Shown here one piece after another: positions 1 to 10,914 of a stretch of DNA of 64,000 nt. The notes under the pieces were generated by a model, which was not told the DNA's origin, made no database searches, and worked only from the letters and a program-made list of their open reading frames with translations. Made by a program: the position numbers and the translations under genes. Source of the stretch: CAVSJR01 sp963728285 (GTDB lineage: Bacteria; Actinomycetota; UBA4738; HRBIN12); assembly GCA_963728285.1 (NCBI GenBank), contig CAVSJR010000005.1, positions 1 to 64,000 on the forward strand, read 5' to 3'. The first letter of the stretch is position 1. The number at the start of each line of letters is the position of its first letter.

Positions 1-2
1 AC

Positions 3-368
3 AAGTTGTGTCGGGCGGTCGTGATTCCGACCAAATTCGAGGCTGGCAGTTTTCCAATGATGGAGGCCTTCACTGTTGGGGCCGCCGTTGCGTGCTCGAA
101 CGTCACCTCGCTCCCGGAGCAGGCGGGCGACGCAGCGCTGATCTTTGACCCCACGGATCATGTGCAGATGGCCGAGGCGATCCGAAGAATTTGGGCCGAC
201 CCGCGATTGCGCGAAACGTTGGCTGCAAGAGGCAAGAAGCGGCAACAGGCGCTGCAGTGGAGCAATACCGCAAAGCGTTTCCGTGCCCACTATCGCCGAA
301 TAGGCGGTCGCAGGCTTTCAGAAGACGACTCCCGTATCCTGTCGCAAGATGCATGCCGTGAGTCGTGA
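3..368 (+). CDS. Glycosyltransferase family 4, C-terminal fragment
   Basis: This is the C-terminal part of a GT4-type glycosyltransferase; the rest lies left of the window. The reading frame is open from base 3. Visible family features are the nucleotide-sugar-binding segment E-x-GSFP-MMEA followed by G-AVACSNVTSLPEQAG and a DP-D tail with a helix (MAEAIRRIW), typical of the GT-B C-terminal Rossmann domain. The residue order Glu-x7-Glu in this segment normally binds the donor phosphate and sugar. It is the only plus-strand gene in the first 9 kb, so it belongs to a separate transcript that converges on the minus-strand polysaccharide genes. The donor and acceptor cannot be told. Confidence 0.8.
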   Translation, partial: KLCRAVVIPTKFEAGSFPMMEAFTVGAAVACSNVTSLPEQAGDAALIFDPTDHVQMAEAIRRIWADPRLRETLAARGKKRQQALQWSNTAKRFRAHYRRIGGRRLSEDDSRILSQDACRES

Positions 369-536
369 GTTCGTATCTTCGAGACCAGTAATGTCGTAAC
401 CCAAGACCTTCCTCGGGTCACACACATGCATGTGAACGAGCGACAATCGTTTCAGTATCCGGGAATCGAGTGGCGTAGGCATTCCTTCATGGCTTAGTAG
501 CCAAGAACGAATAGAGCCGACCTGGTTGGGAGCGGT
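369..536. other. Convergent intergenic gap
   Basis: About 170 bases separate the plus-strand glycosyltransferase stop from the minus-strand methyltransferase stop. I see no coding frame and no clear stem-loop followed by a T run. The stretch is visibly less GC-rich than most of the window. Confidence 0.5.
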
Positions 537-1347
537 TCAGGTGAAGGAGGACGACTGCCGAACGCCGACCAAACGGCTGATGAGTTCCCCCGCAAGTCCA
601 AGTTTCCTCTTGAGGAGAGTCGTTGGAAACTCTCTCAGTTCGTCATTTGTTCGCACAACGGGGAACGCATTGATCACGGAATCCCATGGCCTTAGGACCC
701 GCTGGACCTGCAGCCCGCTGGCCTCGATGGCTTGAAGGTACTCGGGAAGGCAAAAGGCGTTCTCCCCTCCCGCCAACTGATGCACTGGGTGATCTCTGAG
801 GAATTCGTCAAGCTGCCTTTCATCGTCCACCACGTGTTCCCGGCACACCAGTAGCACCCCACCACGTTTCAGAACGCGCGCACACTCCGAAACCAACAGC
901 GGCAAATCTGAGGCATGATGAAGGACCTGGCGGACATACACTAGGTCGACCGATAGGTCTCGCAGCGGTATTTGCTCTCCGACGCCGATCAATGGGATGA
1001 CGGCGAGGCGACCTGTCAGACTCTGCAGAGCCCTGATGCCAATATCGTCGCTCGGATCTCGATCGGGCGGGACGACCCGAGCTAGCGCCAGACAGAGCAA
1101 TCGAGTAGGAGGCGATCCCATTTCCGGCTCCGAGATCGAGCACGGTACAACCCCGAAGAGAGGCTCCGACGAGTTCGACAACCTCGTCGAACTCGGCTGA
1201 ACGCCTGAACCGCTCAGCCGCCTCATCCGTGTCCTCCCCGAGGTAGGCATCCCGCACAAGGTCGTGGTACCTTTCGTCGCTTCGAAGATGCCGGATCGCC
1301 TCATCGATCGGCATGAGCTGTCGCTCGTTTGACCCTCTCTTACTCAT
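537..1347 (-). CDS. Class I SAM-dependent methyltransferase (frame broken)
   Basis: This is a class I methyltransferase. The N-terminal part holds motif I (VLDLGAGNGIASYSIA), which binds S-adenosylmethionine. The C-terminal part, in another frame, holds the post-motif II and III segments (LVYVRQVLHHASDLPLLVSECARVL, then KRGG), typical of Methyltransf_11 enzymes. The two parts join near base 1085, where the frame changes by one base. The ATG at 1347 overlaps the TAA of the upstream glycosyltransferase-like gene (stop at 1340), so the pair is probably translationally coupled. The place in a glycan cluster suggests sugar or lipid-carrier methylation; the substrate is unknown. Confidence 0.75.
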
Positions 1348-2414
1348 TCCGACGCCCCATCAGCCCTGTCTGACGAGCGAGCATTTGCAGATTCCCTCTC
1401 CGGAGCGGGGAATGCGGAGAAATCAAAGCTGCTATGCGGAGTCGAGCCCGTCGGCCAAGGCTTTCCCTTGGTGTCGCCGCCCGCCCGGTCGAACGCACTG
1501 CTTCGAGCACCTGCCGAGCCATCCGATCCCAGTTGAAGTGGGAATCGAGAACCTGCAGTTCTCAGCCTGCATGCTCCTGAGTGTGTCCTCGGAGGCGGCC
1601 TGAAGATCCGTAAGCACGTTCACGGCCGCCCGCGGATGATGACCGGGATGTTCATGATCCCCGGGTAGGCCACATAGCCACTGGATGGCGTGCAGACGGG
1701 CACGAGTCCCAGGCCATTGCCTGAGGAATTGGTGCAGGGGTTTGCATCTCCGGTCCCAACGGTTAGTAGGAAATCATGGGAGGCGATGAGTCTCAACGCG
1801 GAATCGGACTTGAAATCCTGATAGCCCAGGCTCGTGATTCCCGCAAGTTCGGCTCTTCCCGCGCCGATCCAGGAGATGGGTGTCTGAGGCATCATCTTTG
1901 AGAGTGTTGACAAGTACCCGAGGTTCTTGGGTCGGCCGTCGTGGCCTATGTTCGAGGAACCGCCGATCTCCGGGCGGATTGAACGTCCGCTTGACCACAG
2001 GAAAGTCCCGCCGATCCACGGCCAGGTCGACGTGCACCATCTTCGGTGCCCAATGCGAGAACAAAGACTCACGAATGGACTCGAACCAGAAGTTGCCCGT
2101 TATGGCGGGGGTGGATAACTTGGAGACTAAGGGATCGACAAAGGAAACCTGCCTGGGATCGTGATTGAAGGGACACATGATGATAATTCGCCGCCATCCC
2201 GGTCGCCGCGCACTGCGACGGAACACAGTCCATGGCGCTGGGTGAGGATGTCCAGGAGAACGTCATCTGGACCCGGCCTGATTCCGCGGGATTCGTCCCA
2301 ATCATACTGAATGACCTCGTAGTGAGGCCGAAGCCGCTCAAAGACGTTCCGCCCGATGGCGTCGGGACAGGAGATCGATGAACCGTGCGGATACACGAGG
2401 TGGACCGTCGTCAT
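1340..2414 (-). CDS. Glycosyltransferase-like protein (multiple frame breaks)
   Basis: The product begins MTTVHLVYPHG and is distributed over at least four frames. Recognisable pieces are a DDVLLGHPHPAPW-like segment, a CPFNHDP segment, an AITGNFWFESI segment and a C-terminal KSDSALRLIASHDFLL stretch followed by a Gly-Leu-Val-Pro-Val-containing segment, as in GT-B donor domains. The gene ends at 1340, overlapping the next gene start. I assign a GT-B glycosyltransferase-like role from these pieces and the setting; no specific family is certain. The breaks (about 2225, 2070, 1780 and 1500) all preserve downstream similarity, so they look like indel errors rather than decay. Confidence 0.6.
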
Positions 2415-2454
2415 GGTCCCGGGTTGGGCTCGGTCGAACATGACGTGGATGCGG

Positions 2455-3182
2455 TCACGTATTCTTCTTCCCCGCAAAGATTAGGGTCGAGTAGTGATGG
2501 TTGGGATTTCTCCCTTCTTCGCGAGTGAGATGCTTCTTAACGAGGGGATCGAAGTCTTCGAGGTGGACCTCGACATTCTCGGCCGTCACTCGGATTGGGT
2601 GACCAACATCCTGGGTTTCGCTTCTTCCTCGTTTGAGAGATCCTGACCGATCACAACGTAACCACCTGATCGGACCAGACCCGTTGCGTTCCGCATGCAG
2701 AGATCAAAATCGTAGACGTGATCAAGGACGTTGATCAGCACGACTACGTCGAATGTCATTGGGGCAAAGGGTATCTCCTCAAGCGGGTGATCATCGATGA
2801 GAATGAGGCCACGATGGTATGCATCAGCGAGCCAGCGATGTTTGAACTGGATGTACGACCTGATCAATGGATCGCTGCACACGATCCGGCGAACATTCCT
2901 TCCTTGAGTAATGAGTCTCGTGTTGGTGTACGGGCCACAGCCGACCTCGATGTAGTCGCCAATGTCGTCCGGAAGAATTGAGTATCCGTCGAATCGATCA
3001 GCCCACCAGTGGTTCCAGTCGTCGCCTTGCCCTCGATCTGACCCAAGCGCGCGTGCGATGGGTCGAGCCAGGGGCACGACGAATCGACGCCATCCGTGTT
3101 TGGCCTGCGCGCCCTGCCAGAGATCGAGTTCCCACCGCTGCGCTTCGAGCCAGCGATCGACGCTCACTTTCTTCACGGACAT
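2455..3182 (-). CDS. SAM-dependent methyltransferase (one frame break)
   Basis: The start chosen is the ATG at 3182 (MSVKKVSVDRW). Motif I is IEVGCGPYTNTRLI, followed by the acidic post-I residue in VCSDPL, a DDHPLEEIPF segment and motif II/III FDVVVLINVLDHVYDFDLCM with RSGGYVVIGQD, as in type 11/25 methyltransferases. The frame changes near 2615, after which the C terminus continues to a TGA at 2455. The gene lies between the flippase and the glycosyltransferase-like gene on the same strand. The W-rich N terminus (WLEAQRWELDLWQ, then HWWADRFDGY) recalls methyltransferases of polysaccharide clusters. The substrate is not evident. Confidence 0.7.
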
Positions 3183-3255
3183 AGTCGCCTCCGTTGGTCG
3201 GGTTAAGGTTGGGAGGTTCCCAGATGTTAGGGAGAAGCGTGTGTGCTCCGCCAGA

Positions 3256-4658
3256 TCAATCGACACCAACCACTGCAAGCCGTTTGAGGGTTGATCGCGT
3301 GTAGATCGCACAGGGAACCAAGACACAGACCACCTGCGCGATGACGGATCCCCACACGGGACCCGAGATACCGACGGCGCGCGTCAGGGCTATAGAGAGT
3401 GCGAGATTCGCGGTCATCATGATCGTTGCACAGACTGCTTGAAAGCCGAGGGCACTTGATCCATTCAGGTACATGGCGATCGGGCCGACCACGCAGCTCA
3501 CGACGGCCCATGCTGCCAACCCCAACAGCAGCGGGGTGGTTGGGTCATGGCATCGCCCGCCCAAGCGTGCAGCACTGGAACTCCGAACGCCAGCAGGAGA
3601 GTCGACATCGCGAGCCCCAGCGAGCCTGATATCACCATCGATCGCGTAAGCGTCCGCCTTACCCATGACCGATCACCGCGGGCGAGTGCCTCAGAATACG
3701 CAGGCCAAAGCGGCGTTAGGGCGAAGCTCAGATCAGGGGCGTGATCATGAATAGCTTCATCGGGACCGCGTACTGGGTCACCTCTTCTGGGCCCAGGAGG
3801 CCAGCGATGACGATGTTGTCCGTTTGATAGGCGACGGCGGCCGCGATGGCCAGGATAAAGAACATCGAGCCGAGCCTCATCATGCGCTTGGCTGCTGGCA
3901 GGGTGGCCTGTTTGGGTCGGGGGATGAGCCAAGGCCTCCGATGAAAAAGGACAGCGCCGTTAAGGAGGGCCGCTACGACAGGGCCTCCGCCAAGAGCCAA
4001 CACCAACCAGGGCAGGTCCGCTGAACACCGATCGCGATGATCAAAGTCACCAATGAAACGACGCTCCCCACGCCCTGCCAGACGCTGCTCGCAAATCCTT
4101 CCTGGAACCCAGCCCGAGTGCTCTCGACGATACCTAGCGGCAGTCCCACAAGGGTCAGGATCAAGACCACCGCCGTGGCTGGACCCGCCACTGCAGCAGC
4201 ATCCCGAAGAAACAACGTTGAAAAACCCGCGGCCAAGGGACAAGGGGGTAGACCACCGCGAACGTCAGTCCCAAGATAGTCATGACTCCGAGAAGCATGT
4301 AGAAGGCACTTGATACGTATCGCCGAACAGCCTCTCGGTCATTTCGGCCCTGAGCCTCCGACACTCCGTTTACAAGACCGTTGCCCAGTCCGAAGTTGGC
4401 GAACGTCAGGAAGGCCGTGACAGCGGTTATCGTCACCCACAGTCCGTACTCCTCGGCTCCCAAGTAACGGAGGGTTAGTGGAACAGAAATGAGAGCAGTG
4501 GCGATGCCGATACCTCGAGCGCCCATAGACGTAATTGCCGTCGATCCGATTCGCCTATAGCGCTCGCGAGAGCGCGATTCCGTGGTTAGGGAATCAAGGT
4601 CCTGCAGACGCAATCCGCCCTTCGCTCTCTTCATGAACTCAGTCATTAGCGCGTTCAC
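3256..4658 (-). CDS. Wzx-type polysaccharide flippase (multiple frame breaks)
   Basis: This is an integral membrane protein of the oligosaccharide flippase (MOP/MATE-like) superfamily, which moves lipid-linked repeat units across the membrane. The N-terminal pieces include TSMGARGIGIATALISVPLTLRYLGAEEYGLW, split by the family hallmark of small residues before the LG-xEYGLW motif. They are followed by many hydrophobic segments: VVLILTLVGLPLGI, FFILAIAAAVAYQTDNIVI, GLAMSTLLLAFGVPVL, LLLGLAAWAVVSCVVG and IAQVVCVLVPCAIY. Joined, they give about 460 residues with roughly 12-14 membrane segments, the usual size. Frames change near 4240, 4030, 3740 and 3540. It is the only flippase found, so it probably serves the glycan made by the flanking genes. 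Confidence 0.75.
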
Positions 4659-4852
4659 GGCGAGTCTCCGCCTCGTTCTACATCCGCAGAGACACTCAAA
4701 CCGCTACCAAGACACGCAGGACACAGTGGATTCGCGAACGACCTCGATGCATCTGACCCGCGACCTCGCTGCCACCAGGGATTGAAGGCTGTGGCGTCCG
4801 TGCGTCTCATTGAGCAGGTCATCCTGAACTGACCTCGTATCGTTCCACATGC

Positions 4853-5639
4853 CTAGTTGGACTTCGAATTGGGCGAACACACTTCGTACAACTGGCTCAT
4901 TTCTCGCAACAGGTGATCGTCGACCAGCGTGAACTGGGCTCCGTGAACATCCAAGGTTGCCCCACCGTGCGGTGGATGCCAAAAGGCCCGAATTTTCCTT
5001 CCTATCTCAGCCGGACTGTCTCCTGACGCAATGTGGCGCAAGTGTTCGAATTCCTCGCGACTCATGTATCGACCAGGGCCTTGCGGCCTCCTGGGTAGAG
5101 GTTCGCCGCCAAGGCATCTCCTGATACGTCCTGAAAAAGATCGAGGAGGACACGTTGGCTTTCCCTCGCGAGCGTGAGTGCCGTCTCGTCAGCAGCAGCT
5201 ATGGGGAATCGGCGTACGTCGATGATGTCTCCCGTATCAAACTCCTCGCTAACGAAGTGCGCACTGACTCCCCAGCTATCGAAGTTCTCGTAGATGGCGA
5301 TGCTGTATCCGTTTACCCCTCGAATGTCGGGAAGCGGCGCCGGATGGAAGTTGATACAGCCAAGGCGAGGTGCTTCGATGAGGCGCCTCCGAATGCGCTT
5401 CCAGAAGAGGAAGGATACGGCCAAGTCGACGTTCAAGCCGTCGGTCTCGATCTGGTGATAGAGATCCAGTGTCGTCCGGACCGGAATGCCGAGCGTCGAA
5501 GCAGTCGCCACCAGGCTGTTTGCCTGATTGGCCTCTCTTTCCGGTCCCACAACCGCAATTACTTCCACATATTCGCAACCAGAAATCGCAGTCCCTGGAC
5601 GACAGATGCGTTGTCCTTGCCCATATAGACGACGCGCAC
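4853..5639 (-). CDS. Sugar N-formyltransferase (frame broken)
   Basis: This is a formyltransferase-fold enzyme (the fold of methionyl-tRNA formyltransferase) that would transfer a formyl group from N10-formyl-THF to an amino sugar. It shows the catalytic Asn-His segment (INFHPAPLPDIRG) and the downstream Asp in FDTGDIIDV. The start is a GTG at 5639 (VRVVYMGKDNAS), 4 nt after the aminotransferase stop. The frame changes near 5575 and again near 5075, after which the C terminus (MSREEFEHLRHIASGD) follows. The position directly after a DegT-family aminotransferase in a gmd cluster suggests the substrate is a 4-amino-4-deoxysugar such as GDP-perosamine. That substrate is inference. Confidence 0.75.
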
Positions 5640-5643
5640 GCCT

Positions 5644-6797
5644 CTACGCCTCCTTCAGAGCCACGGCCAGACGATCACTCACATAGTCGACGTCCTCGTC
5701 CGCAAGGCCGGCCCACGTGGGCATACAGATGCCCCGAGCAGATAGCTCCTCTGCTACGGGGAAGACTCGGTCCCGCCACCGTAGGGGGGCATGGTATGGA
5801 TGGGATAAAAGAAAGGACGCGTTTCTATCCCCCATTCGCGCAGCCGTTCCCGAACGGCGTCGCGGTGGCCGAGGACGTTACCGGCAGAACGATTCCCACA
5901 AGCCAGTTGGCGCACCGAGCGTCGCTTTCGGTCGCCTGAAACGACAGACCTGGGACAGCCGCGAGATTCCGCGGTACCGTGCGGCGATACCCCGGCGGCG
6001 CGCGAGACGCTCTTCCAGTCCCTCGAGCTGTGCCAGTCCAATCGCAGCTTCCAAGTTGGTCATGCGGTAGTTGTAGCCGATGACTGGATGCCAATATGTG
6101 CGGTCGACCGCTTGGCCCTGCCCCTTGTAGAGTCTCGCCCGCTCGGCCAAAGTTGGCGTCGTTCGCAACCACCATGCCTCCTTCACCCGTGGTGACGATC
6201 TTGTTGCCGAAGAAGCTAAATGTCCCAATCGGCCGATGGCGCCTACCGGGCACCCTCGTGGTTGCCCCGTGTGCTTCGGCGGCGTCCTCGATAAGGTTGA
6301 CACGATGATCCCGACCTATCCCCAGGAGAGTTCCCATGTCCGCTGGCTCTCCGTACAGGTGCACTGCAACGATCGCCTTGTTCGGGGACCGATCCGACGC
6401 TCGACATCCTCGGGGTCGAGGTTCCAGGTCTCCGGCCGGCTATCCACGAATTTCACGTTCGCGCCGCAATACCGTGCCGCGTTGGCGGTCGCGACATAAG
6501 TCAGTGTCGGTACGATGACTTCATCTCCGGGGCCGATGCCGAGGGCCAACATGGCCAGGTGAAGAGCAGCCGTTCCCGTGTTGCAGGCCACTGCGTACTC
6601 CGCTTCGCACAGACTTGCGAACGCCTTCTCGAATCTGCCTATGTACTCGCCACGAGACGAGATCCATGTTGAATCTAGGGCAATCTTGGACGTAGGCGGC
6701 TTCCTGTCCGTCCAAGGTCGGGGCGGAAATCGGAATCCGGCGCGTCGGGGGAGCCCACTCCTCGGTCTCCTTCGCGATCTCGGCCAGTTGGTTTCAT
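5644..6797 (-). CDS. DegT/DnrJ/EryC1-family sugar aminotransferase (many frame breaks)
   Basis: This PLP enzyme would transaminate a nucleotide-linked keto sugar. Pieces in order: RIPISAPTLDGQEAAYVQDC, then AVACNTGTAALHLAMLALG, GDEVIVPTLTYVATANA, IEDAAEAHGA, the PLP-lysine segment GTFSFFGNKIVTTGEGGM, NYRMTNLEAAIGLAQLEGLE and the C-terminal RVFPVAEELSARGICMPTW. This order and the roughly 380-residue length match perosamine-synthase-like members of the family. At least six frame changes occur within about 1.1 kb. It is followed by an N-formyltransferase and preceded by fcl and gmd, so GDP-4-keto-6-deoxymannose is a likely substrate. The start ATG at 6797 lies 8 nt after the fcl stop. Confidence 0.78.
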
Positions 6798-6804
6798 CGG
6801 GCCG

Positions 6805-7749
6805 TCAGGTGAGGGAACTCACATACCATCTGTAGGTCTGCTCTAAGCCTTCACGCAAACCTACTTGCGCTTTCCACCCGAGCGCCTCAAGCCGAGACAC
6901 ATCCAAGAGCTTGCGCGGCATCCCATCGGGCATGCTCGGGTCGAAGGCGAGCTCCCCATTCCATCCCACGGTCTCCGCGATCAGTTCGGCGAGTTCGCGA
7001 ATGGTCATGTCGCGTCCTGTACCGACGTTGAGATGGCCTCCTCGCTCGTAGCCGGTGCTGCGAAGACTGCGGCATCCGCTCCACGATCGTCGGCGTGAAG
7101 AAACTCGCGCCGGGGCGTGCCCGTTCCCCAGACCTTAACGGTGGAGTTGCCCGACGCTTTCGCCTCATGGATCTTCGCGAGCAGGAGCGACGGCCAGAGC
7201 GCGTGGCTGGCTGCTCAAATCAAAGTTGTCGCCCCGCCCATACAGGTTCGTCGGCATCAGCGAGATCACGTTCATGCCGAACTGTCGTCGGTACATCTTG
7301 CCGAGTTCGAGAGCTGCGATCTTGGCGATCGCGTACCCTTCGTTCGTCGGTTCGAGTGGCCCAGACAGGAGGGCCTCCTCCTGGATTGGTTGGGGAGCCT
7401 CGCGAGGATAGATACAGGAGGAGCCGAGCACCACCGTCTTCGAAACCTCAGCCTGCCGGGCTGCCTCGAGGACGTTCGTCCCGATCATGAGGTTGTCGTA
7501 CAGGAACTCGCCTTGGGCTGATCGATTCGCCTCGATTCCGCCGACCCTGGCCGCCGCCAGAAAGACCACATCCGGGCTGGCCTCGCGCACAAAGCGTTCG
7601 GTCGTCGGTCTGTCGCCGAAGATCGAGGTCCTCGGACGGTCGCTGTGACGATCTCCGCGAGGGGCTCTTGGCGTAATCCTCCGAACCAACGCCGACCCTG
7701 CAAGGCCACGATGTCCAGCCACCCAAACGCGCTTATCGGTCGAGATCGA
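6805..7749 (-). CDS. fcl: GDP-L-fucose synthase (frame broken)
   Basis: This is a short-chain dehydrogenase-type epimerase/reductase converting GDP-4-keto-6-deoxy-D-mannose to GDP-L-fucose with NADPH. Seen: the nucleotide-binding loop VAGHRGLAGSALVRR; DVVFLAAARVGGI; the catalytic Ser and Tyr-Lys context (LGSSCIYPREAPQPI and NEGYAIAKIAALE); LMPTNLYGRGDNFDL; and the C-terminal LLDVSRLEALGWKAQVGLREG. Frames change near 7640, 7220 and 7010. The exact start is uncertain because the gene probably overlaps the gmd end. The pairing with gmd is the classical arrangement for GDP-fucose biosynthesis. Confidence 0.85.
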
Positions 7750-8779
7750 ACAAGCGGACCGTACCTCGCCGCCGGCACGCGTTCCCGCGCTTCCTCCAGG
7801 CCGAGCCCCACTTGCCAGGTCGGCCTCCACCATCGAGGTCACCAGCTCGGGAGAACGAGATCCTAGGCTGCCATCCCAGTTGGGCTCTCGCCTTGGAGGG
7901 GTCAGCCACCAATGCCTCGACCTCGGTCGGTCGAAGGTATCGCGAGTCCACCTCCACGAACGGTTCCCAGTCGAGACCTACGTGGTCAAAGGCCAATTGG
8001 CAAAACTCTCGGACGGTGTGCCCCTCGCCGGTACCGATCACGAAGTCGTTCGGCTCGCCTGCTGCAGCATTTCGAACATCGCCCGCACGTAGTCCTTCGC
8101 GTGGCCCCAGTCCCGGATCGCGTCGAGGTTCCCCAGATAAAGGCGGTCCTGAAGGCCGGACACGATTCGGGCAATCGCAGTGGTGATCTTGCGGGTGACG
8201 AAGGTCTCGCCTCGGCGTTCGCTCTCGTGGTTGAACAGAATTCCGGAGACGGCGAACATGCCGTACGCCTCACGGTAGTTTCGCGTGAGCCAGTACGCGT
8301 AGAGTTTCGCGGCCGCGTACGGGGAGCGTGGCTGGAACGGGGTCTCCTCGGACTGCGGGGGAGGGGACGTCCCCGAACATCTCGGAAGAGGCCCGCCTGG
8401 TACAGCCTCGTCTGGATTCCGGTCTCGCGGATCGCCTCGAGAAGCCGCGTCGTCCCGATGCCGTCAACGTCGCCGGTGTACTCGGGCTGTTCGAAGGAGA
8501 CCATGACGTGACTCTGCGCGCGCTAGGTTGTAGATCTCATCTGGGGCAACCGTACGAATCAGTCGGGCCAGCTGAGATCCATCCGTAAGGTCGCCGTAAT
8601 GCAGAAACAGTCGAACATCGGCCTCGTGGGGGTCTCGGTACAGATGTCGATTCGCCCAGTGTTGAACGAGACGCCCGGCGGATCATCCCGTGGACTTCGT
8701 AGCCCTTCTTCAGAAGGAGTTCCGCGAGATACGATCCATCTTGGCCCGTGATTCCCGTCAGCAGGGCTCGTTTCATCAT
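7733..8779 (-). CDS. gmd: GDP-mannose 4,6-dehydratase (frame broken)
   Basis: This enzyme catalyses the NADP-dependent dehydration of GDP-D-mannose to GDP-4-keto-6-deoxy-D-mannose, the branch point to fucose and perosamine. The start MKRALLTGITGQDGSYLAEL carries the Rossmann motif and is nearly invariant in Gmd. Later pieces include MVSFEQPEYTGDVDGIGTTR, SSEMFGDV, the YAxxK-type segment near 8300, ILFNHESERRGETFVTRKI, LGNLDAIRDWGHAKDYVRAM, FVIGTGEGHTVREF and RYLRPTEVEALVADPSKAR. About five frame changes interrupt it (near 8690, 8540, 8390, 8280 and 8040). The closing TAA at 7733 overlaps the fcl start region. Confidence 0.88.
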
Positions 8780-8978
8780 CGTCTGCGTCCTCTGGAGCAT
8801 GGTGGCATTCTTTCGGCTTTGCGGTGACGTTCAAGCAGCCAATCGGCCGATCCACAGGTACGTCTGCATAGCCTGCACCCGCGCGGTCTCGATTCGACGC
8901 CGGTTGGCAAAAGGTGACGGAATGGTGTCTAGTCAAGCCGACGCGCACTGCGCAACCTCGCTGCTAAAGCGCACTATC
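8780..8978. other. Intergenic region upstream of gmd
   Basis: About 200 bases lie between the gmd start and the DUF4012 stop, both on the minus strand. It probably holds the promoter of the gmd-fcl-aminotransferase group. No convincing coding frame or hairpin terminator is visible. Confidence 0.4.
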
Positions 8979-10760
8979 TCAGCCGTCCAAGCGATAGCTG
9001 ACCGTGGCGGATTTCGTCTCGCCAGCCGGCACCCGAGGACCTGAAGGGAACCTTACGGTCGAACTCACGTTCCACCAAGCGGGAACCCAGGCTCTCCGTT
9101 CACCTGGGTCTCGACCGAGGACGCGTCCGCCGGGACATATGTCGCAGTCTGCACGGCGAACGTTCCTACGGGGAAGTCGTCGGACTTCGATCCCAGCAGG
9201 ATGCTCTGCGGCGAGGTCGGCGCCGTGTTCTTGAGGGTGATCGTGGTCGTCACCGTCTCGGATCCGTCGTCGTTCGCCGTTCGTCGTCGGACGTGACGGA
9301 TCGCTTGATGAAGTACCCGACACGCGACGGGCGTGATGCCGTTGAACGTCACGAGTGGCGGATCCGACCCGAATCGTGGCGCTCCGGTCGCGCCGAGCTC
9401 TCCGAGGAATCCCTGCTCGCTCTCCTCGTTCGCGTACACCTGGAAATGCCGCTCGTCGACGGCCCGCGCGATCGCCGACCCCATCGCGGCCGGCGGCCAG
9501 GGACGAGTAAGCGCCGCCTGCCATACAGCGTTTCCGAGCGTGCTCTGCCAATCGTCGTTCTGCGTGATGTCGGTCGTCAGGAACGTATCGCGGTCCATCA
9601 CCTCGACCACGTTGTCGGCGGAGATCGTGTCCGGCCACGTCGCTCCGATCGGCTGCCCGAGTTTCGGCACGGCCGGCGGCATGTCGACCGGGCCGATGGC
9701 CTCGAGCAGGTAGGACATCCACACGGCGTCGGCGCCGATCACGCCGTCGACCTTCGGGCGCCCGGCCGCTTCCCAGATCCCCTCCATGAGCCGTGCGTTT
9801 GTCGCGAAGTCCGGCGAGTACGTCGTGGCGATGAACGTCTTCGTCGCTCCGAACGTGGCGTAGCGCTTCACGACGTCGTCCGGCGCGTCGATCGGACGCT
9901 TCGCATTGGGGATCGTGGATGTGGCCGCGAGCTCCTCGAGCCGGATGCGGTTTCCGTCGGCGTGAAGCAGGCCGTACGAGCCCGGATATCCGCCGGATCC
10001 GCGCGGATCGGACAGGTTCATCATGACGAGCAGATACGTGCGCTCGCCCTCCGCCCCAAGGAACCCCGGAAGCAGCTTCGCGAGCGCGGCGGCCTTCTCA
10101 GCCTGGCTCGCTCGCTGAACGACGACGCTCCGCCCGCTCGATACGGCATCCCGGACCGGACCGAGAAGCGACGCGACGGTCGATCGGTGCCAGCTCCTCC
10201 CGGGCGCGGCCCATGAGCGTGGCGGCCTGGGCGAGCGCCGGCTCGGCAGCGTTCACGAGGTCCAGATCGATGCGCCCTCCCGGTTCGAATCCGGGCACGC
10301 TCGTGCCGTCCCACCCTGCATCTCGCGCCGCCGTCACCAGCTCGTTGCCGGCCTGCGCCGCGAGCACCGCGCTGCGGCTCATCGCGCGGACGGCTCGGGC
10401 GTCGTCGCCGATCACCGGCAGGAACCCGAGCAGTCGGGGCGAGGGGTGTTCCGCGGCGCCCTGCGCGCGCGCCGCGTCGGCCTCCGCCAGGGAGAACGAT
10501 GTCTCCGCTCGCGTCCAGGTCTCCGGCGGCCAGCTGGTCGGCTCCACTCTGCAGCGCGTCCCTGGCGGCCCTGAGCTCTCGGTCAGCGTGAACCCGGCCC
10601 ACGACACGTCGAGGAAGGCGAGCAGGCCGAGCAAGCCCAAGCCGATCAGGAGCCAGCGAACGGGGTGGCGTCTCCGCCGCCGTCGATGGACGGGTTTGCG
10701 CACCTTGACTCGAACCCGCTGCGGACCGGTGTCCGGCCGGTGGTCCAGGGTGTCCGTCAT
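8979..10760 (-). CDS. DUF4012 domain membrane protein (frame broken)
   Basis: The product (about 590 residues) starts at ATG 10760 with a basic N terminus (VKVRKPVHRRRRRRH) and one membrane segment (WLLIGLGLLGLLAFL), so the bulk should face outside. The central region matches DUF4012 proteins: LLVMMNLSDPRGSGGYPGSYGLL, a YSPDFATNARLM segment, VDGVIGADAVWMSYLLEAIG and DTFLTTDITQNDDWQ. The C-terminal part is beta-rich (TITLKNTAP, then VRFPSGPRVPAGETKSATVSY). DUF4012 proteins are common near actinobacterial exopolysaccharide genes, but no function is established. Frames change near 10600, 10150, 9280 and 9065. It lies immediately upstream of the gmd operon on the same strand. Confidence 0.8.
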
Positions 10761-10914
10761 TGAGGCGAAACGCTACCTCCTCGAGCCCCTCGACGCTCGT
10801 GGCCAGGGTGGTTGTTCCCGCGGGGTGAGCGCCTCTATGCTAGCCGGCGTGCCCGGCCCCATGGGGGGCGTGAAGGGGCAGGTCGAACGGGAAGCACGTT
10901 CTCGGGGGGTTCCC

